Part shown: positions 24,467 to 32,666 of the stretch, one piece after another
How the letters are laid out: the number at the start of each line of letters is the position of its first letter
Position numbering within the stretch: position 1 is the stretch's first letter
Assembly (NCBI GenBank): GCA_965213765.1
Contig: OZ243926.1
Span: 2,790,001 to 2,854,000 of the forward strand
DNA: 64,000 nt
Source of the DNA: JAJDXO01 sp965213765
GTDB taxonomy: Bacteria > Pseudomonadota > Alphaproteobacteria > Rhodospirillales > UBA2165
Direction of reading: 5' to 3'
The notes under the pieces: model-generated
Databases searched by the model: none
Told to the model about the DNA's origin: nothing
Seen by the model: only the letters and a program-made list of their open reading frames with translations
Position numbers and translations under genes: made by a program

Positions 24467-25114
24467 ATGCCGGCACGGGAGCCTTACGGCCCGGACGAAT
24501 TCCAGGCCGATACCGGTGTTTCACGTGAAACAATCGAGCGCCTGGAGACCTATCTGGACCTCCTGGCCAAATGGCAGGAAAGGGTCAACCTTGTTGGCAT
24601 TTCCACCATGCCGGACGCCTGGCGGCGGCATTTCCTCGACTCCGCCCAATTGCTGAAATACATTCCCGGCCCCAACCCCGGCCCGGGCGGCCGCATCGCC
24701 GATCTGGGGAGCGGCGCCGGCTTTCCAGGATTGGTGCTGGCCATCATGGGGGCGCCCCAAGTCCACCTCGTCGAAAGCAATGTCAGGAAGTGCGTCTTCC
24801 TCCGCGAGGTTGCCCGCGCCACCGGGACCGAGGTCAATGTGGTCAACAAGCGGATTGAATCGGCGGCCTGGTCCATGAGCGCGGATGTGGTCTGTTCCCG
24901 GGCGTGCGCCAACCTGTCCCACCTTATCGGCTGGGCCGGCGACATGCTGACACAATATGGTGTATGTCTCTTTCATAAGGGACAATATGTTGATCGTGAA
25001 TTGACCGAATCGCAAAAAAAGTGGACAATAGCCTATAAATCCCACCCCTCCTTGACCGATCCCGGCGGGGTGATCCTGGAAATCAGCGGGATTAGCCGGC
25101 GCCATGACGACTGA
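24467..25114 (+). CDS. rsmG: 16S rRNA (guanine(527)-N7)-methyltransferase RsmG
   Basis: RsmG (GidB) methylates N7 of G527 in the 530 loop of 16S rRNA using SAM. The 215-residue product has VSRETIERLETYLDLLAKWQ, ERVNLVGISTMPDAWRRHFL, the SAM-binding IADLGSGAGFPGLVLAI and SRACANLSHLIGWA. The codons for GVSRET contain a full parS site. The 3' quarter is AT-richer than the rest and carries a promoter-like sequence for parA. Its stop overlaps the parA start region by 11 nt. Confidence 0.95.
   Translation: MPAREPYGPDEFQADTGVSRETIERLETYLDLLAKWQERVNLVGISTMPDAWRRHFLDSAQLLKYIPGPNPGPGGRIADLGSGAGFPGLVLAIMGAPQVHLVESNVRKCVFLREVARATGTEVNVVNKRIESAAWSMSADVVCSRACANLSHLIGWAGDMLTQYGVCLFHKGQYVDRELTESQKKWTIAYKSHPSLTDPGGVILEISGISRRHDD
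24517..24532. promoter_or_regulatory. parS centromere site 3, inside rsmG
   Basis: Perfect TGTTTCACGTGAAACA lies in the rsmG coding sequence, where GTT-TCA-CGT-GAA-ACA gives V-S-R-E-T. A parS embedded in gidB is a recurrent arrangement near bacterial origins. Confidence 0.92.
25001..25029 (+). promoter_or_regulatory. Possible intragenic promoter for parAB
   Basis: TTGACC (25001-25006), a 17-nt A-rich spacer and GACAAT (25024-25029) sit within the 3' end of rsmG, 75 bp before the parA ATG. Confidence 0.4.
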
Positions 25115-25913
25115 TATCGGGTTGGATATGACCAAAGCACCTCGTCTCATTGCGATAGCCAATCAAAAAGGCGGCGTGGGAAAGACAACCACGGTCATCA
25201 ACCTCGCCACGGCCCTCGCCGCCGTCCGGAAGCGGGTTCTGGTGATCGATCTGGATCCCCAGGGCAATGCCAGCACCGGCCTGGGCCTCGGCCAGGGCGA
25301 CCGCCGCCGCAACGCCTACCACGTCCTGATCGGCAGCGTGCCGCTCGGCCGGGCCGTCACCGCCACCGCCATACCGGGCCTCGACATGGTCCCGGCGGGC
25401 ATGGATCTGTCGGGCGCCGAGATCGAATTGGTCGGGGTGGACGACCGGCTCCACCGGCTCAAGGCGGCCCTCGAGGGCGAATTGGACGATTACGACTATG
25501 TCCTCATGGATTGCCCGCCGGCGCTCGGCCTGTTGACCGTCAACGCGTTCATCGCCGCCGATGCGGTGCTGGTGCCGCTGCAGTGCGAGTTCTTCGCCCT
25601 GGAGGGCGTCAGCCATCTGGTGCGCACCATCGAGCGGATCAGGAAATCCTATAATCCGGACCTCGACATACAAGGTATAGTGTTAACCATGTTCGATAGA
25701 CGCAACAACTTGTCCGGCCAAGTGGCCAACGACGTTCGCGCCCATTTCGGCGACAAGGTCTACGAGACCGTCATCCCGCGCAACGTGCGGGTTTCGGAGG
25801 CCCCCTCCCACGGCAAGCCGGTGTTGCTGTACGACACCCGCTGCGCCGGGTCCCGGGCCTACATCCACCTCGCCGGCGAAGTGCTGCGGCGCGAACGGAG
25901 CCTCGCCGCCTGA
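25104..25913 (+). CDS. parA: Chromosome-partitioning ATPase ParA
   Basis: ParA is a deviant-Walker ATPase that moves ParB-parS complexes along the nucleoid. The 269-residue product has LIAIANQKGGVGKTTTVINL (deviant Walker A with the signature Lys), VLVIDLDPQGNASTGLG (A'), YDYVLMDCPPALGLLTVNA (Walker B), and the C-terminal RNVRVSEAPSHGKPVLLYD. The first ATG (25104) overlaps rsmG by 11 nt; a second at 25128 (MTKAPRL) is also possible. The stop overlaps the parB start as TGATG. Confidence 0.95.
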   Translation: MTTDIGLDMTKAPRLIAIANQKGGVGKTTTVINLATALAAVRKRVLVIDLDPQGNASTGLGLGQGDRRRNAYHVLIGSVPLGRAVTATAIPGLDMVPAGMDLSGAEIELVGVDDRLHRLKAALEGELDDYDYVLMDCPPALGLLTVNAFIAADAVLVPLQCEFFALEGVSHLVRTIERIRKSYNPDLDIQGIVLTMFDRRNNLSGQVANDVRAHFGDKVYETVIPRNVRVSEAPSHGKPVLLYDTRCAGSRAYIHLAGEVLRRERSLAA

Positions 25914-26971
25914 TGGCCGGGGACGGCAGAAAAAGCAATCTCGGCCGCGGCCTCGACGCCCTTCTCGGCGACGATCCCGACGCGCCGGCGGGCCATGCCG
26001 GCGAACGTCTGGCGAGAATGGCGCCCGTCGAAACCCTCCAGCCGGGACGCTACCAGCCGCGGCGGCAATTCGCCGAGACGGAAATAGAGGAGCTTGCCGC
26101 GTCCATACGGGAGCTCGGCATTCTCCAGCCCCTTCTGGTCCGCGCCCTCGACGATACGCCGGACCGCTATGAAATCATCGCCGGCGAACGCCGCTGGCGG
26201 GCGGCGCAGCGGGCGCAGCTCCATGAGGTTCCGGTCATCGAGCGGCAACTCACCGACGCCGAAGCCCTCGAGATCGCCCTGGTGGAAAACCTCCAGCGCG
26301 AAGACCTCTCGCCCCTCGACGAGGCGGAAGGCTACAAACGCCTGGCCGACGAGTTCGACCATACCCAGGAGGATCTTGCCCGGGCCCTCGGCAAGAGCCG
26401 GAGCCATGTCGCCAACATGATGCGGCTGCTGAACCTGCCGGGCAGCGTCAAAACATTGCTCGACGGCGGCGAGATCTCGGCCGGCCATGCCCGCGCGCTG
26501 CTCGCCGCCAGGGACCCGGCGGCCGCCGCACGGGCCGTCGTCCGCCGCGGCCTCAACGTCCGTCAAACGGAAAGGCTGATCCAAAAGGAGGCCGAGCCCT
26601 CCACGCCCGCCATACGGCCCGCCGCCCGTCCCGCCGAAAAAGACGTCGATACCATTGCCCTCGAACGGGAACTCGCGGCCCTTCTCGGCCTCAGGTTCGA
26701 TATCAGGTCCGCCGGAGAGGGCGGCAGCCTGACGGTGCATTACGATACCCTCGAACAGCTCGACGATGTTCTCCACCGGCTCCGCTACGGACCGGCCGCG
26801 AAACCGGCCGCGAAACCAGCCCCGGAAACGGACGCCGGAACAGGCGCCGAAACCGAAACCGAAACCGGAGAGATCACGGATATCGAAGATCTCACGGGCA
26901 ATCAGGATGAGTCCGTCATCCGGTTCGAGAAGGAAGCGGCGATGAACCGCGGCGGCGGGGGAGAAACCTAG
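25913..26971 (+). CDS. parB: Chromosome-partitioning protein ParB
   Basis: ParB is the CTPase and parS-binding centromere protein. The 352-residue product begins KSNLGRGLDALLGD and has the CTP-binding boxes YEIIAGERRWRAAQRAQL and LVENLQREDLSPLDEAEGY. A central HTH follows (LARALGKSRSHVANMMRLL), and the C-terminal dimerisation domain (LERELAALLGLRFDIRS to LDDVLHRL). About 60 extra residues follow that domain, rich in Ala/Pro/Lys and then Glu/Thr, which is atypical for chromosomal ParB. Cognate parS sites lie 1.4-3.5 kb upstream. Confidence 0.94.
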   Translation: MAGDGRKSNLGRGLDALLGDDPDAPAGHAGERLARMAPVETLQPGRYQPRRQFAETEIEELAASIRELGILQPLLVRALDDTPDRYEIIAGERRWRAAQRAQLHEVPVIERQLTDAEALEIALVENLQREDLSPLDEAEGYKRLADEFDHTQEDLARALGKSRSHVANMMRLLNLPGSVKTLLDGGEISAGHARALLAARDPAAAARAVVRRGLNVRQTERLIQKEAEPSTPAIRPAARPAEKDVDTIALERELAALLGLRFDIRSAGEGGSLTVHYDTLEQLDDVLHRLRYGPAAKPAAKPAPETDAGTGAETETETGEITDIEDLTGNQDESVIRFEKEAAMNRGGGGET

Positions 26972-26997
26972 AGCTGACGAAGCGGGTCGGGACAAAA

Positions 26998-27275
26998 TCC
27001 CCCTCACCCGGCTGCGGCTATGGCTCGCAAGCTCGCCAAGCCTCCGCATCCCTCTCCCCCTCAAGAAGGGGGAGAGGGTGTAAAAAGAAAGACCGATCCC
27101 TCTCCCCCTCAAGAAGGAGGCGAGGGTGCAAAAAGAAAGACCGATCCCTCTCCCCCTCAAGAAGGAGGCGAGGGTGCAAAAAGAAAGACCGATCCCTCTC
27201 CCCCGGAGGGGGCGAGGGAGTCGAGCGGAATCCCCTCTCCCCCATGTTTGGGGGAGAGGGTCAGGGTGAGGGGGT
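26998..27275. repeat. Large palindromic repeat cluster between parB and holA, with 48-bp tandem units
   Basis: Begins CCCTCACCCGGCTGCGGCTA ... GCCAAGCCTCCGCATCC, then several inverted units CCCTCTCCCCCTCAAGAAGG/GGCGAGG joined by the linker TGCAAAAAGAAAGACCGATC. The linker plus palindrome repeats with a 48-bp period about three times from 27082. Ends with CCCCTCTCCCCCATGTTTGG and GGGGAGAGGGTCAGGGTGAG. This cluster accounts for most of the 328-bp gap; both flanking genes point toward it. Confidence 0.9.
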
Positions 27276-27299
27276 TCGGCGGATGGGCGGAGACCGCCG

Positions 27300-28340
27300 C
27301 TAGGTTGCCGCCGCCCGGCCGCGGCCGGCGGCGTGCGCGATCCGCATCATCGCCCTTTCGCACACCGCCGCCGCCGGAAGCCCGGCCGACTTGCAATCCA
27401 GTTCGGCCTCCACCGCCAAATCCATCGCCCGTGCAATTCCGGCCGGGGACCAATGGGTCAACTGGCGCCGGAACCGGTCGGCGAACATGAACATCACCGG
27501 CGGGCGCAGGGATTTCATGGCATCCGACGGCGACTTCCCCTGGTCCATTTGTACCCGCGCTAGTTGCAGCCGCTGGAAATGGCGCTGCACCGCCCGGAGG
27601 ATCGACACCGGGGCCAGGCCGTCGTCCCGGGCGCGGCGGAGTTGTTTCTCGAGACCGTTGAAATCCCCGGACGCGGCGGCATGGACGAGATCGTCGATCG
27701 ACAGCGCGGCGCCGTCGCCAAGCGCCTGGGCGGCATCCTCGAGCCCGAGCTCGCCCCCCTCGCCGGCAAACAGGGCCAGCTTCTCAAGCTCGCCGCGGGA
27801 GGCCAGCCGGTCGCCGCCCAGGCTCCCGGCGACGAACGCCTTGACCTCGCGGCTCGCCGTCACCTTCCGGGTTTCAAACACCTCGTCGATCAGCCGGCCG
27901 AGGGAAGCGTCGTCGTCCGCATAACAGGCGATGACCGCGGCCGCCGCCGACGGCTCGAGCGTCTTTCGCAGCGCGGCGCGCGGCGTCAAATTCCCCGCTA
28001 CAACTATCAGGAGAGCATCCCAATCGGGCGTTTCGGCGATCCCGGCGACAAGGCGTCCCACCGGTTCGCCGTCCGCCTCGGCGATCACCACGCGCCGGCC
28101 GCCCGTCATGGCGAGCGCCGAAACCTCATCGGACAGCCGCCGGGGGTCGGTCTTCAACTCCTCCTCGCTCAGCCGCGCGACGCGGAAGGGATCGTTCAGG
28201 TCCGGACAAACGGATTTGGCAAGCGTCTCCGCGCGCTCCCGGCACAGGCCGCGGTCGGGCCCGTGGATCAGGGCGGCCTTGAGATCGCCGCCGGGATTGC
28301 GGAGAAAACCGTCGACCTTGCCCCGGGCGATTTTCGCCAA
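27300..28340 (-). CDS. holA: DNA polymerase III delta subunit HolA
   Basis: HolA is the clamp-opening subunit of the Pol III clamp loader. The 346-residue product starts at TTG (28340), 4 nt after the lptE stop and preceded by GGGAGGGG; no suitable ATG exists. It reads KIARGKVDGFLRNPGGDLKA, ALIHGPDRGLCRERAETLA, then ALAMTGGRRVVIAEADG, YADDDASLGRLIDEV and the C-terminal collar domain FNGLEKQLRRARDDGLAPVS, IARAMDLAVEAELDCKSAGL. Family-typical length. It is in an operon leuS-lptE-holA on the minus strand, close to parAB. Confidence 0.92.
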   Translation of the reverse strand: MAKIARGKVDGFLRNPGGDLKAALIHGPDRGLCRERAETLAKSVCPDLNDPFRVARLSEEELKTDPRRLSDEVSALAMTGGRRVVIAEADGEPVGRLVAGIAETPDWDALLIVVAGNLTPRAALRKTLEPSAAAAVIACYADDDASLGRLIDEVFETRKVTASREVKAFVAGSLGGDRLASRGELEKLALFAGEGGELGLEDAAQALGDGAALSIDDLVHAAASGDFNGLEKQLRRARDDGLAPVSILRAVQRHFQRLQLARVQMDQGKSPSDAMKSLRPPVMFMFADRFRRQLTHWSPAGIARAMDLAVEAELDCKSAGLPAAAVCERAMMRIAHAAGRGRAAAT

Positions 28341-28344
28341 GCCG

Positions 28345-28890
28345 TCAGCCCCTCCCGGAAGCCCGGAGAAACGCCGCCAGCCGGCTGGTAATCTCGTCGG
28401 CCAGCTCCCGGACGCCCCGCCGGTAGGCATCCTCCTGCGCCGCCAGGGTCGCGAAATCGCCGCTGAGAATATCGTAACTGGTGGTAATCCGGCTGGTTCC
28501 CTCGACCAGCTGCTTGCCGTCCGGACTGTTCCGCAATGTATATCTTGCCGTAATCCGCAGGTTTGCCCGGGTCGCGATTTCCGATTTCTTGAACGCCAAT
28601 TCCCGCTTGGCCATACTCAGGCTGACCTGCAAACGATAGGACGGTTTGCGCGGCCGTCCGTCCGGGTGGAAGCGCCGGGTCAGTTCGGTCCGCAATTGCT
28701 GGCCGACCCGGTCCTTGATCCACTCCACTTCGACCGCCGCGAGGTCCGCCCGGACGCTGGATTGCGCCGAACCGCCGTAGAGGGGCTGGTAGCCGCAAGC
28801 CGCCAGGAACAGCAGGCCGGCGGCCGCCAATCCCGCTTTAGGGTCCGTAATCAATTGAAAAATTCCCGTTTTTGCGGATTTACGGTTCAA
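28345..28890 (-). CDS. lptE: LPS-assembly lipoprotein LptE
   Basis: LptE plugs the LptD barrel that inserts lipopolysaccharide into the outer membrane. The 181-residue product has a signal peptide with lipobox FLAACGYQPLYG, then LTRRFHPDGRPRKPSYRLQV and ARYTLRNSPDGKQLVEGTSR, ITTSYDILSGDFATLAAQED, all typical. The apparent start is TTG at 28890, after GGGGGGAAAC; another TTG lies at codon 12. The product lies between leuS and holA, the usual order in Gram-negative bacteria. Confidence 0.9.
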   Translation of the reverse strand: MNRKSAKTGIFQLITDPKAGLAAAGLLFLAACGYQPLYGGSAQSSVRADLAAVEVEWIKDRVGQQLRTELTRRFHPDGRPRKPSYRLQVSLSMAKRELAFKKSEIATRANLRITARYTLRNSPDGKQLVEGTSRITTSYDILSGDFATLAAQEDAYRRGVRELADEITSRLAAFLRASGRG

Positions 28891-28896
28891 GTTTCC

Positions 28897-29185
28897 CCCC
28901 TCACCCTAACCCTCCCTGAAGGGGGCGAGGGAACTCGACGCGGCAACCCAACCACTCCCTCTCCCTCCCTGAGGGAGAGGGCCGGGGTGAGGGTGATATG
29001 GAAATTCCCCCTCACCCGGCGCCGGGTAGGCTTGGCGTTCGCCTCGCCAACCCTCCGCATCCCTCTCCCCCTGAAGGGGGCGAGGGTGCAAAAGGAAAGA
29101 CCGATCCCTCTCCCCCTGAAGGGGGCGAGGGTGCAAAAAGAAAGACCGATCCCCCTCCCCCCGACGGGGGCGGGGGAACCCGATG
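28897..29185. repeat. Palindromic repeat cluster between leuS and lptE
   Basis: Contains CCCTCACCCTAACCCTCCCT, CCCTCTCCCTCCCTGAGG with its inverted arm, the CGGCGCCGGGTAGGCTTGGC variant of the linker module, and three CCCTCTCCCCCTGAAGGGGG-type units joined by GTGCAAAAAGAAAGACCGAT. It interrupts the leuS-lptE-holA operon. Confidence 0.88.
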
Positions 29186-29209
29186 CGGCCCTTGGACCGC
29201 GACCCCGGT

Positions 29210-31789
29210 TCAGACCACCACATTGACGATCCTGTTGGGCACGTAGATCACCTTGCGCGCCGGTTTCCCGGCGAGTGCCGCCGCCACCGGCTCAAGCGCC
29301 AGCGCCCTTGCCTCCGCGGCTTCCCGGTCGGCATCATTGGGCAATTCGATGGTTCCCCTCAACTTGCCGTTCAATTGTACGGCAATTGTCACCATCTCGT
29401 CGACCAGCAAGGCCGCGTCGGGCTCGAGCCACGGCTCTTCGGCCAGCATGGTCCGGTGGCCGAGTGCCGCCCACAACTCTTCGGCGAGGTGCGGCACCAT
29501 GGGGTTCATCAGCCGCACGACGGCCTCCAGCCCCTCCCGGTAGGCCCAGGCGTCCGCGGGGCCTCTGGCGCCGGTGCCGCCGGCGCCGGCGAATTCTCCC
29601 AGGGCATTGACCAATTCGCGAATTCTCGCCAATGCGCGATTGAACCCGAAGCGTTCCAGGTCGCGGGTGACCCCGTCGATGGCCTTGTGGGCCGCGCGCC
29701 GGAGGCCGAGACCGGCGGCGCCGATGACGTCCGGCACGGGCGTTCCCGCCTCTCCCAGATCGAACGGCGGTTCGGTGACCATGCGGTAAACCCTGCCCAG
29801 GAAACGCCAGGCGCCGTCCACCCCGGCGTCGGTCCACTCCAGATCCCGCTCCGGCGGGCTGTCCGATAGCATGAACCAGCGGGCCGTATCCGCCCCATAG
29901 GCCTTGATGATGGCCTCGGGGTCGATGGTGTTGCGCTTGGATTTGCTCATCGATTCGGAGCGCCCGACGGCGACCGGCGCGCCGGTCCCGGCGCGCACCG
30001 CCCCGGCCGGGGTTCTCTCGATCTCGTCCGGGTACAGCCAGCCGCCGTCCTCGTCCCGGTAGGTTTCGTGACATACCATCCCTTGCGTGAACAGGCCGTC
30101 GAACGGCTCGCGGATTTTCACCAGGCCGCAGGCTTCCATGGCGCGGGTGAAGAACCGGGCATACAACAGATGCAGGATGGCGTGCTCCACGCCGCCGATA
30201 TACTGGTCCACCGGCAGCCAGTAATCGACGGCGGACGGATCGACGATTTGGTCCGACCGCGGCGAGCAGAACCTCGCGAAGTACCAGGACGAATCGACGA
30301 AGGTGTCCATGGTGTTGGTGTCGCGCTCGGCGTCCGCGCCGCATGACGGGCAGGCGGCGGCCTTCCAGGTTTCGTGGCGGTCGAGGGGGTTGCCCGGCTG
30401 GTCGAAGGTGACGTCGACGGGCAGTTCGACGGGCAGTTGGCCGTCCGGAACCGGCACCGCGCCGCACGCGGGACAATGAATGATTGGAATGGGACAGCCC
30501 CAATAGCGCTGGCGGGAAATCCCCCAATCCCGGAGCCGGTACTCGACGACGCCGTGGCCGGCCGCCAATTCCTCCAGCTTGTCGATGGCCGCCCGCTTGG
30601 CGCCGTCCACATCGAGGCCGTCGAGGAATCCGGAATTGAATGCCGCGCCCGGGCCCACATAGGCCTCGCCGCCGATTTCGAAGGCGGCCGCGTCCTCCCC
30701 CGCCGGCAGGATGACGGGTGTAACCGGCAGTCCGTACTTGCGCGCGAATTCCAGGTCCCGCTGATCATGGGCCGGACAGCCGAAAATCGCGCCGGCGCCG
30801 TACTCCATCAGCACGAAATTCGCCACGTACACCGGCAGGCGGCGGCCGCCGATGAACGGATGCTCGACCTTCAGCCCGGTATCGTAGCCCCGCTTCTCGG
30901 CGGTCTCGATGGCTTCCTCGCTGGTGCCGAGCCTGCCGCATTCGGCGATGAAATCCGTTAGCCCGGCATCGGATTCGGCGAGTTCCCGCGCCAGCGGATG
31001 ATTGGGCGAAAGCGCGCAGAACGAGGCGCCGAACAGCGTGTCCGGCCGGGTGGTGAAGACCTCGACTTCGCCGTCGCGGCCGGCCAGCCGGAAATTCACC
31101 CGGGCGCCCTCCGACCGGCCGATCCAGTTGGTCTGCATCAGGCGCACCTTGTCCGGCCAGCGTTCGAGACCCTCCAGGGCAGCCGTGAGCTCTTCGGCGT
31201 ATTCGGTGATTTTCAGAAACCATTGGGCCATGCGGCGCTGTTCGACCTCGGCGCCCGACCGCCAGCCTTTGCCGTCGATGACCTGTTCGTTGGCCAGCAC
31301 CGTCCGGTCGACGGGATCCCAGTTGACCAGCGATTCGCCGCGATAGGCGAGGCCGGCCCTGAAGAACGCCAGGAACATGGCCTGCTGGTGGACGTAATAG
31401 CCGGGGTGGCAGGTGGCGATTTCCCGCGCCCAGTCGAGGGACAGGCCCATGGATTGCAGTTGCCGCCGCATGGTGTCGATGTTGTCGTAGGTCCACGCCG
31501 CCGGATGAATGCCGCGCTCGATGGCGGCGTTCTCGGCGGGCAGGCCGAAGGCGTCCCAGCCCATCGGGTGCAGGACATTGAAGCCCCGCGCCCGTTTGTA
31601 GCGGGCAACCACGTCCCCCATGGTGTAGTTCCGCACATGCCCCATGTGGATTTTTCCGGACGGGTAGGGAAACATCTCGAGGACGTAGTACTTGGGCCGC
31701 GCCGGGTCCCCGGCGGCCTCGAATGCCTGGGCCGCGCTCCACGCGGCCTGCCAGCGCTGCTCAATATCGACGGCGTTGTATCGCGGCAT
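29210..31789 (-). CDS. leuS: Leucyl-tRNA synthetase LeuS
   Basis: Class I aminoacyl-tRNA synthetase charging tRNA-Leu. The 859-residue protein starts at ATG 31789 (PRYNAVDIEQRWQAAW). The HIGH motif is HMGH at residues 48-51, the CP1 editing domain includes FTTRPDTLFGASF and FGCPAHDQRD (the Asp and Thr-rich editing signatures), and KMSKS appears as SMSKSKRN near residue 613. An anticodon-binding and C-terminal domain follows, ending RKVIYVPNRIVNVVV. The zinc-knuckle-like cysteines HCPACGAVPVP and AACPSCGAD are present. Confidence 0.97.
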   Translation of the reverse strand: MPRYNAVDIEQRWQAAWSAAQAFEAAGDPARPKYYVLEMFPYPSGKIHMGHVRNYTMGDVVARYKRARGFNVLHPMGWDAFGLPAENAAIERGIHPAAWTYDNIDTMRRQLQSMGLSLDWAREIATCHPGYYVHQQAMFLAFFRAGLAYRGESLVNWDPVDRTVLANEQVIDGKGWRSGAEVEQRRMAQWFLKITEYAEELTAALEGLERWPDKVRLMQTNWIGRSEGARVNFRLAGRDGEVEVFTTRPDTLFGASFCALSPNHPLARELAESDAGLTDFIAECGRLGTSEEAIETAEKRGYDTGLKVEHPFIGGRRLPVYVANFVLMEYGAGAIFGCPAHDQRDLEFARKYGLPVTPVILPAGEDAAAFEIGGEAYVGPGAAFNSGFLDGLDVDGAKRAAIDKLEELAAGHGVVEYRLRDWGISRQRYWGCPIPIIHCPACGAVPVPDGQLPVELPVDVTFDQPGNPLDRHETWKAAACPSCGADAERDTNTMDTFVDSSWYFARFCSPRSDQIVDPSAVDYWLPVDQYIGGVEHAILHLLYARFFTRAMEACGLVKIREPFDGLFTQGMVCHETYRDEDGGWLYPDEIERTPAGAVRAGTGAPVAVGRSESMSKSKRNTIDPEAIIKAYGADTARWFMLSDSPPERDLEWTDAGVDGAWRFLGRVYRMVTEPPFDLGEAGTPVPDVIGAAGLGLRRAAHKAIDGVTRDLERFGFNRALARIRELVNALGEFAGAGGTGARGPADAWAYREGLEAVVRLMNPMVPHLAEELWAALGHRTMLAEEPWLEPDAALLVDEMVTIAVQLNGKLRGTIELPNDADREAAEARALALEPVAAALAGKPARKVIYVPNRIVNVVV

Positions 31790-31917
31790 GGAACTTCTCT
31801 CGGGGCCCCGTTTCGGGTGACTGCTCAGGTGGCTGCTTGGGGGTAAATACAGGGTTGGACCGGCGGATGGCAAGGGGCCTGAGGGGCGCGCGGCCTACGG
31901 AGGACACGGAGGTTCAT

Positions 31918-32160
31918 CCACACCCCCTCACCCAGCTTCGGCTAAGCCGGGCTCCCGCCCGCCAAGCCTGCGCATCCCTCTCCCCCTCCGAAGGGGAGAG
32001 GGGGTCTCGGTGGATTCCCTCGCCCCCTCACCCGGCTTCGGCTAAGCCGGGCTCCCGCCCGCCAAGCCTGCGCATCCCTCTCCCCCTCCGAGGGGGAGAG
32101 GGGGTCTCGGTGGGTTCCCTCGCCCCCTTCAGGGGGTTAGGGTGAGGGGGTGTGAGGGGG
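31918..32160. repeat. Palindromic repeat cluster with a 100-bp tandem duplication
   Basis: 31923-32022 and 32023-32122 are two near-identical 100-bp copies, each made of CCCCTCACCC[A/G]GCTTCGGC, TAAGCCGGGCTCCCGCCCGC, GCATCCCTCTCCCCCTCCGA and GGGTCTCGGTGG. A last partial copy ends AGGGGGTTAGGGTGAGGGGG. The rest of the 374-bp leuS-DUF559 gap (31790-31917) holds only the leuS leader. Confidence 0.92.
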
Positions 32161-32163
32161 CAA

Positions 32164-32499
32164 TCATTCGCGGCCGGTCAATTCCTGCCGCAGGACCGTC
32201 AGCACCCCCTCCAGGTTTTCCAGCACCTCGTTGTTCCAGAATCGCACGACCCGATAGCCTTTCGATCCCAGATACGCCGTCCTGGCGGCATCGCGTTCTT
32301 CATCGGCGGCATGCTGTCCGCCGTCGATTTCGACGATCAGCATCGCTTCCGCGCAGCAGAAGTCGGCGACGAATTTTCCAATCGGATGCTGCCGCCGGAA
32401 TTTGTGGCCGTCCAGTTGGCGGCTGCGGAGTGCGCGCCATATGATCTTTTCGGCCTCGGTGGAGTTGTGGCGCAGCTTTCGGGGCAGCGTATTGGCCAT
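32164..32499 (-). CDS. DUF559 endonuclease-like protein
   Basis: A 111-residue protein of the DUF559 family, a Vsr-like PD-(D/E)XK nuclease fold. It reads LRHNSTEAEKIIWRALRSRQ, GHKFRRQHPIGKFVADFCCA, then AMLIVEIDGGQHA (the D ... E-x-D catalytic core) and YRVVRFWNNEVLENLEGVL. These are frequent as single genes in alphaproteobacteria and their cellular role is unproven. The ATG at 32499 is 5 nt after a TACGAT -10-like element; an upstream ATG at 32526 would add VLRSG residues encoded by the shared promoter cassette. Flanked on both sides by palindromic repeats. Confidence 0.85.
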   Translation of the reverse strand: MANTLPRKLRHNSTEAEKIIWRALRSRQLDGHKFRRQHPIGKFVADFCCAEAMLIVEIDGGQHAADEERDAARTAYLGSKGYRVVRFWNNEVLENLEGVLTVLRQELTGRE

Positions 32500-32525
32500 G
32501 CCTGATCGTAGCACGTCCAGTGACA
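32496..32525 (-). promoter_or_regulatory. Shared 30-bp start-site cassette, copy 1 (DUF559 gene)
   Basis: On the minus strand TGTCACTGGACGTGCTACGA then TCAGGCATGG. TGCTACGAT resembles an extended -10 element, and the ATG follows the TACGAT after only 5 nt, as expected for a leaderless mRNA. An almost identical copy precedes the ThiE-like gene. Confidence 0.55.
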
Positions 32526-32532
32526 TCTTATG

Positions 32533-32645
32533 ACCCCCTCACCCAGCTTCGGCTAAGCCGGGCTTCCGCCCGCCAAGCCTCCGCAACCCTCTCCCCCCGA
32601 AGGGGGCGAGGGGATTCGACTCCCTCTCCCTCCCTGAGGATGGGG
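32533..32645. repeat. Palindromic repeat cluster between DUF3576 and DUF559 genes
   Basis: CCCCTCACCCAGCTTCGGCT ... TCCGCCCGCCAAGCCTCCGC, CCCTCTCCCCCCGAAGGGGG and CTCCCTCTCCCTCCCTGAGG; the last palindrome is truncated after its left arm. Confidence 0.85.
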
Positions 32646-32666
32646 GCGCCGGGATCAGCGCCGGGA

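Noticed and set aside
27082..27230. 48-bp periodic repeats resembling a CRISPR array
   Set aside because: The whole unit repeats, with no unique spacers, and modules match the intergenic palindrome family; no cas genes are near.
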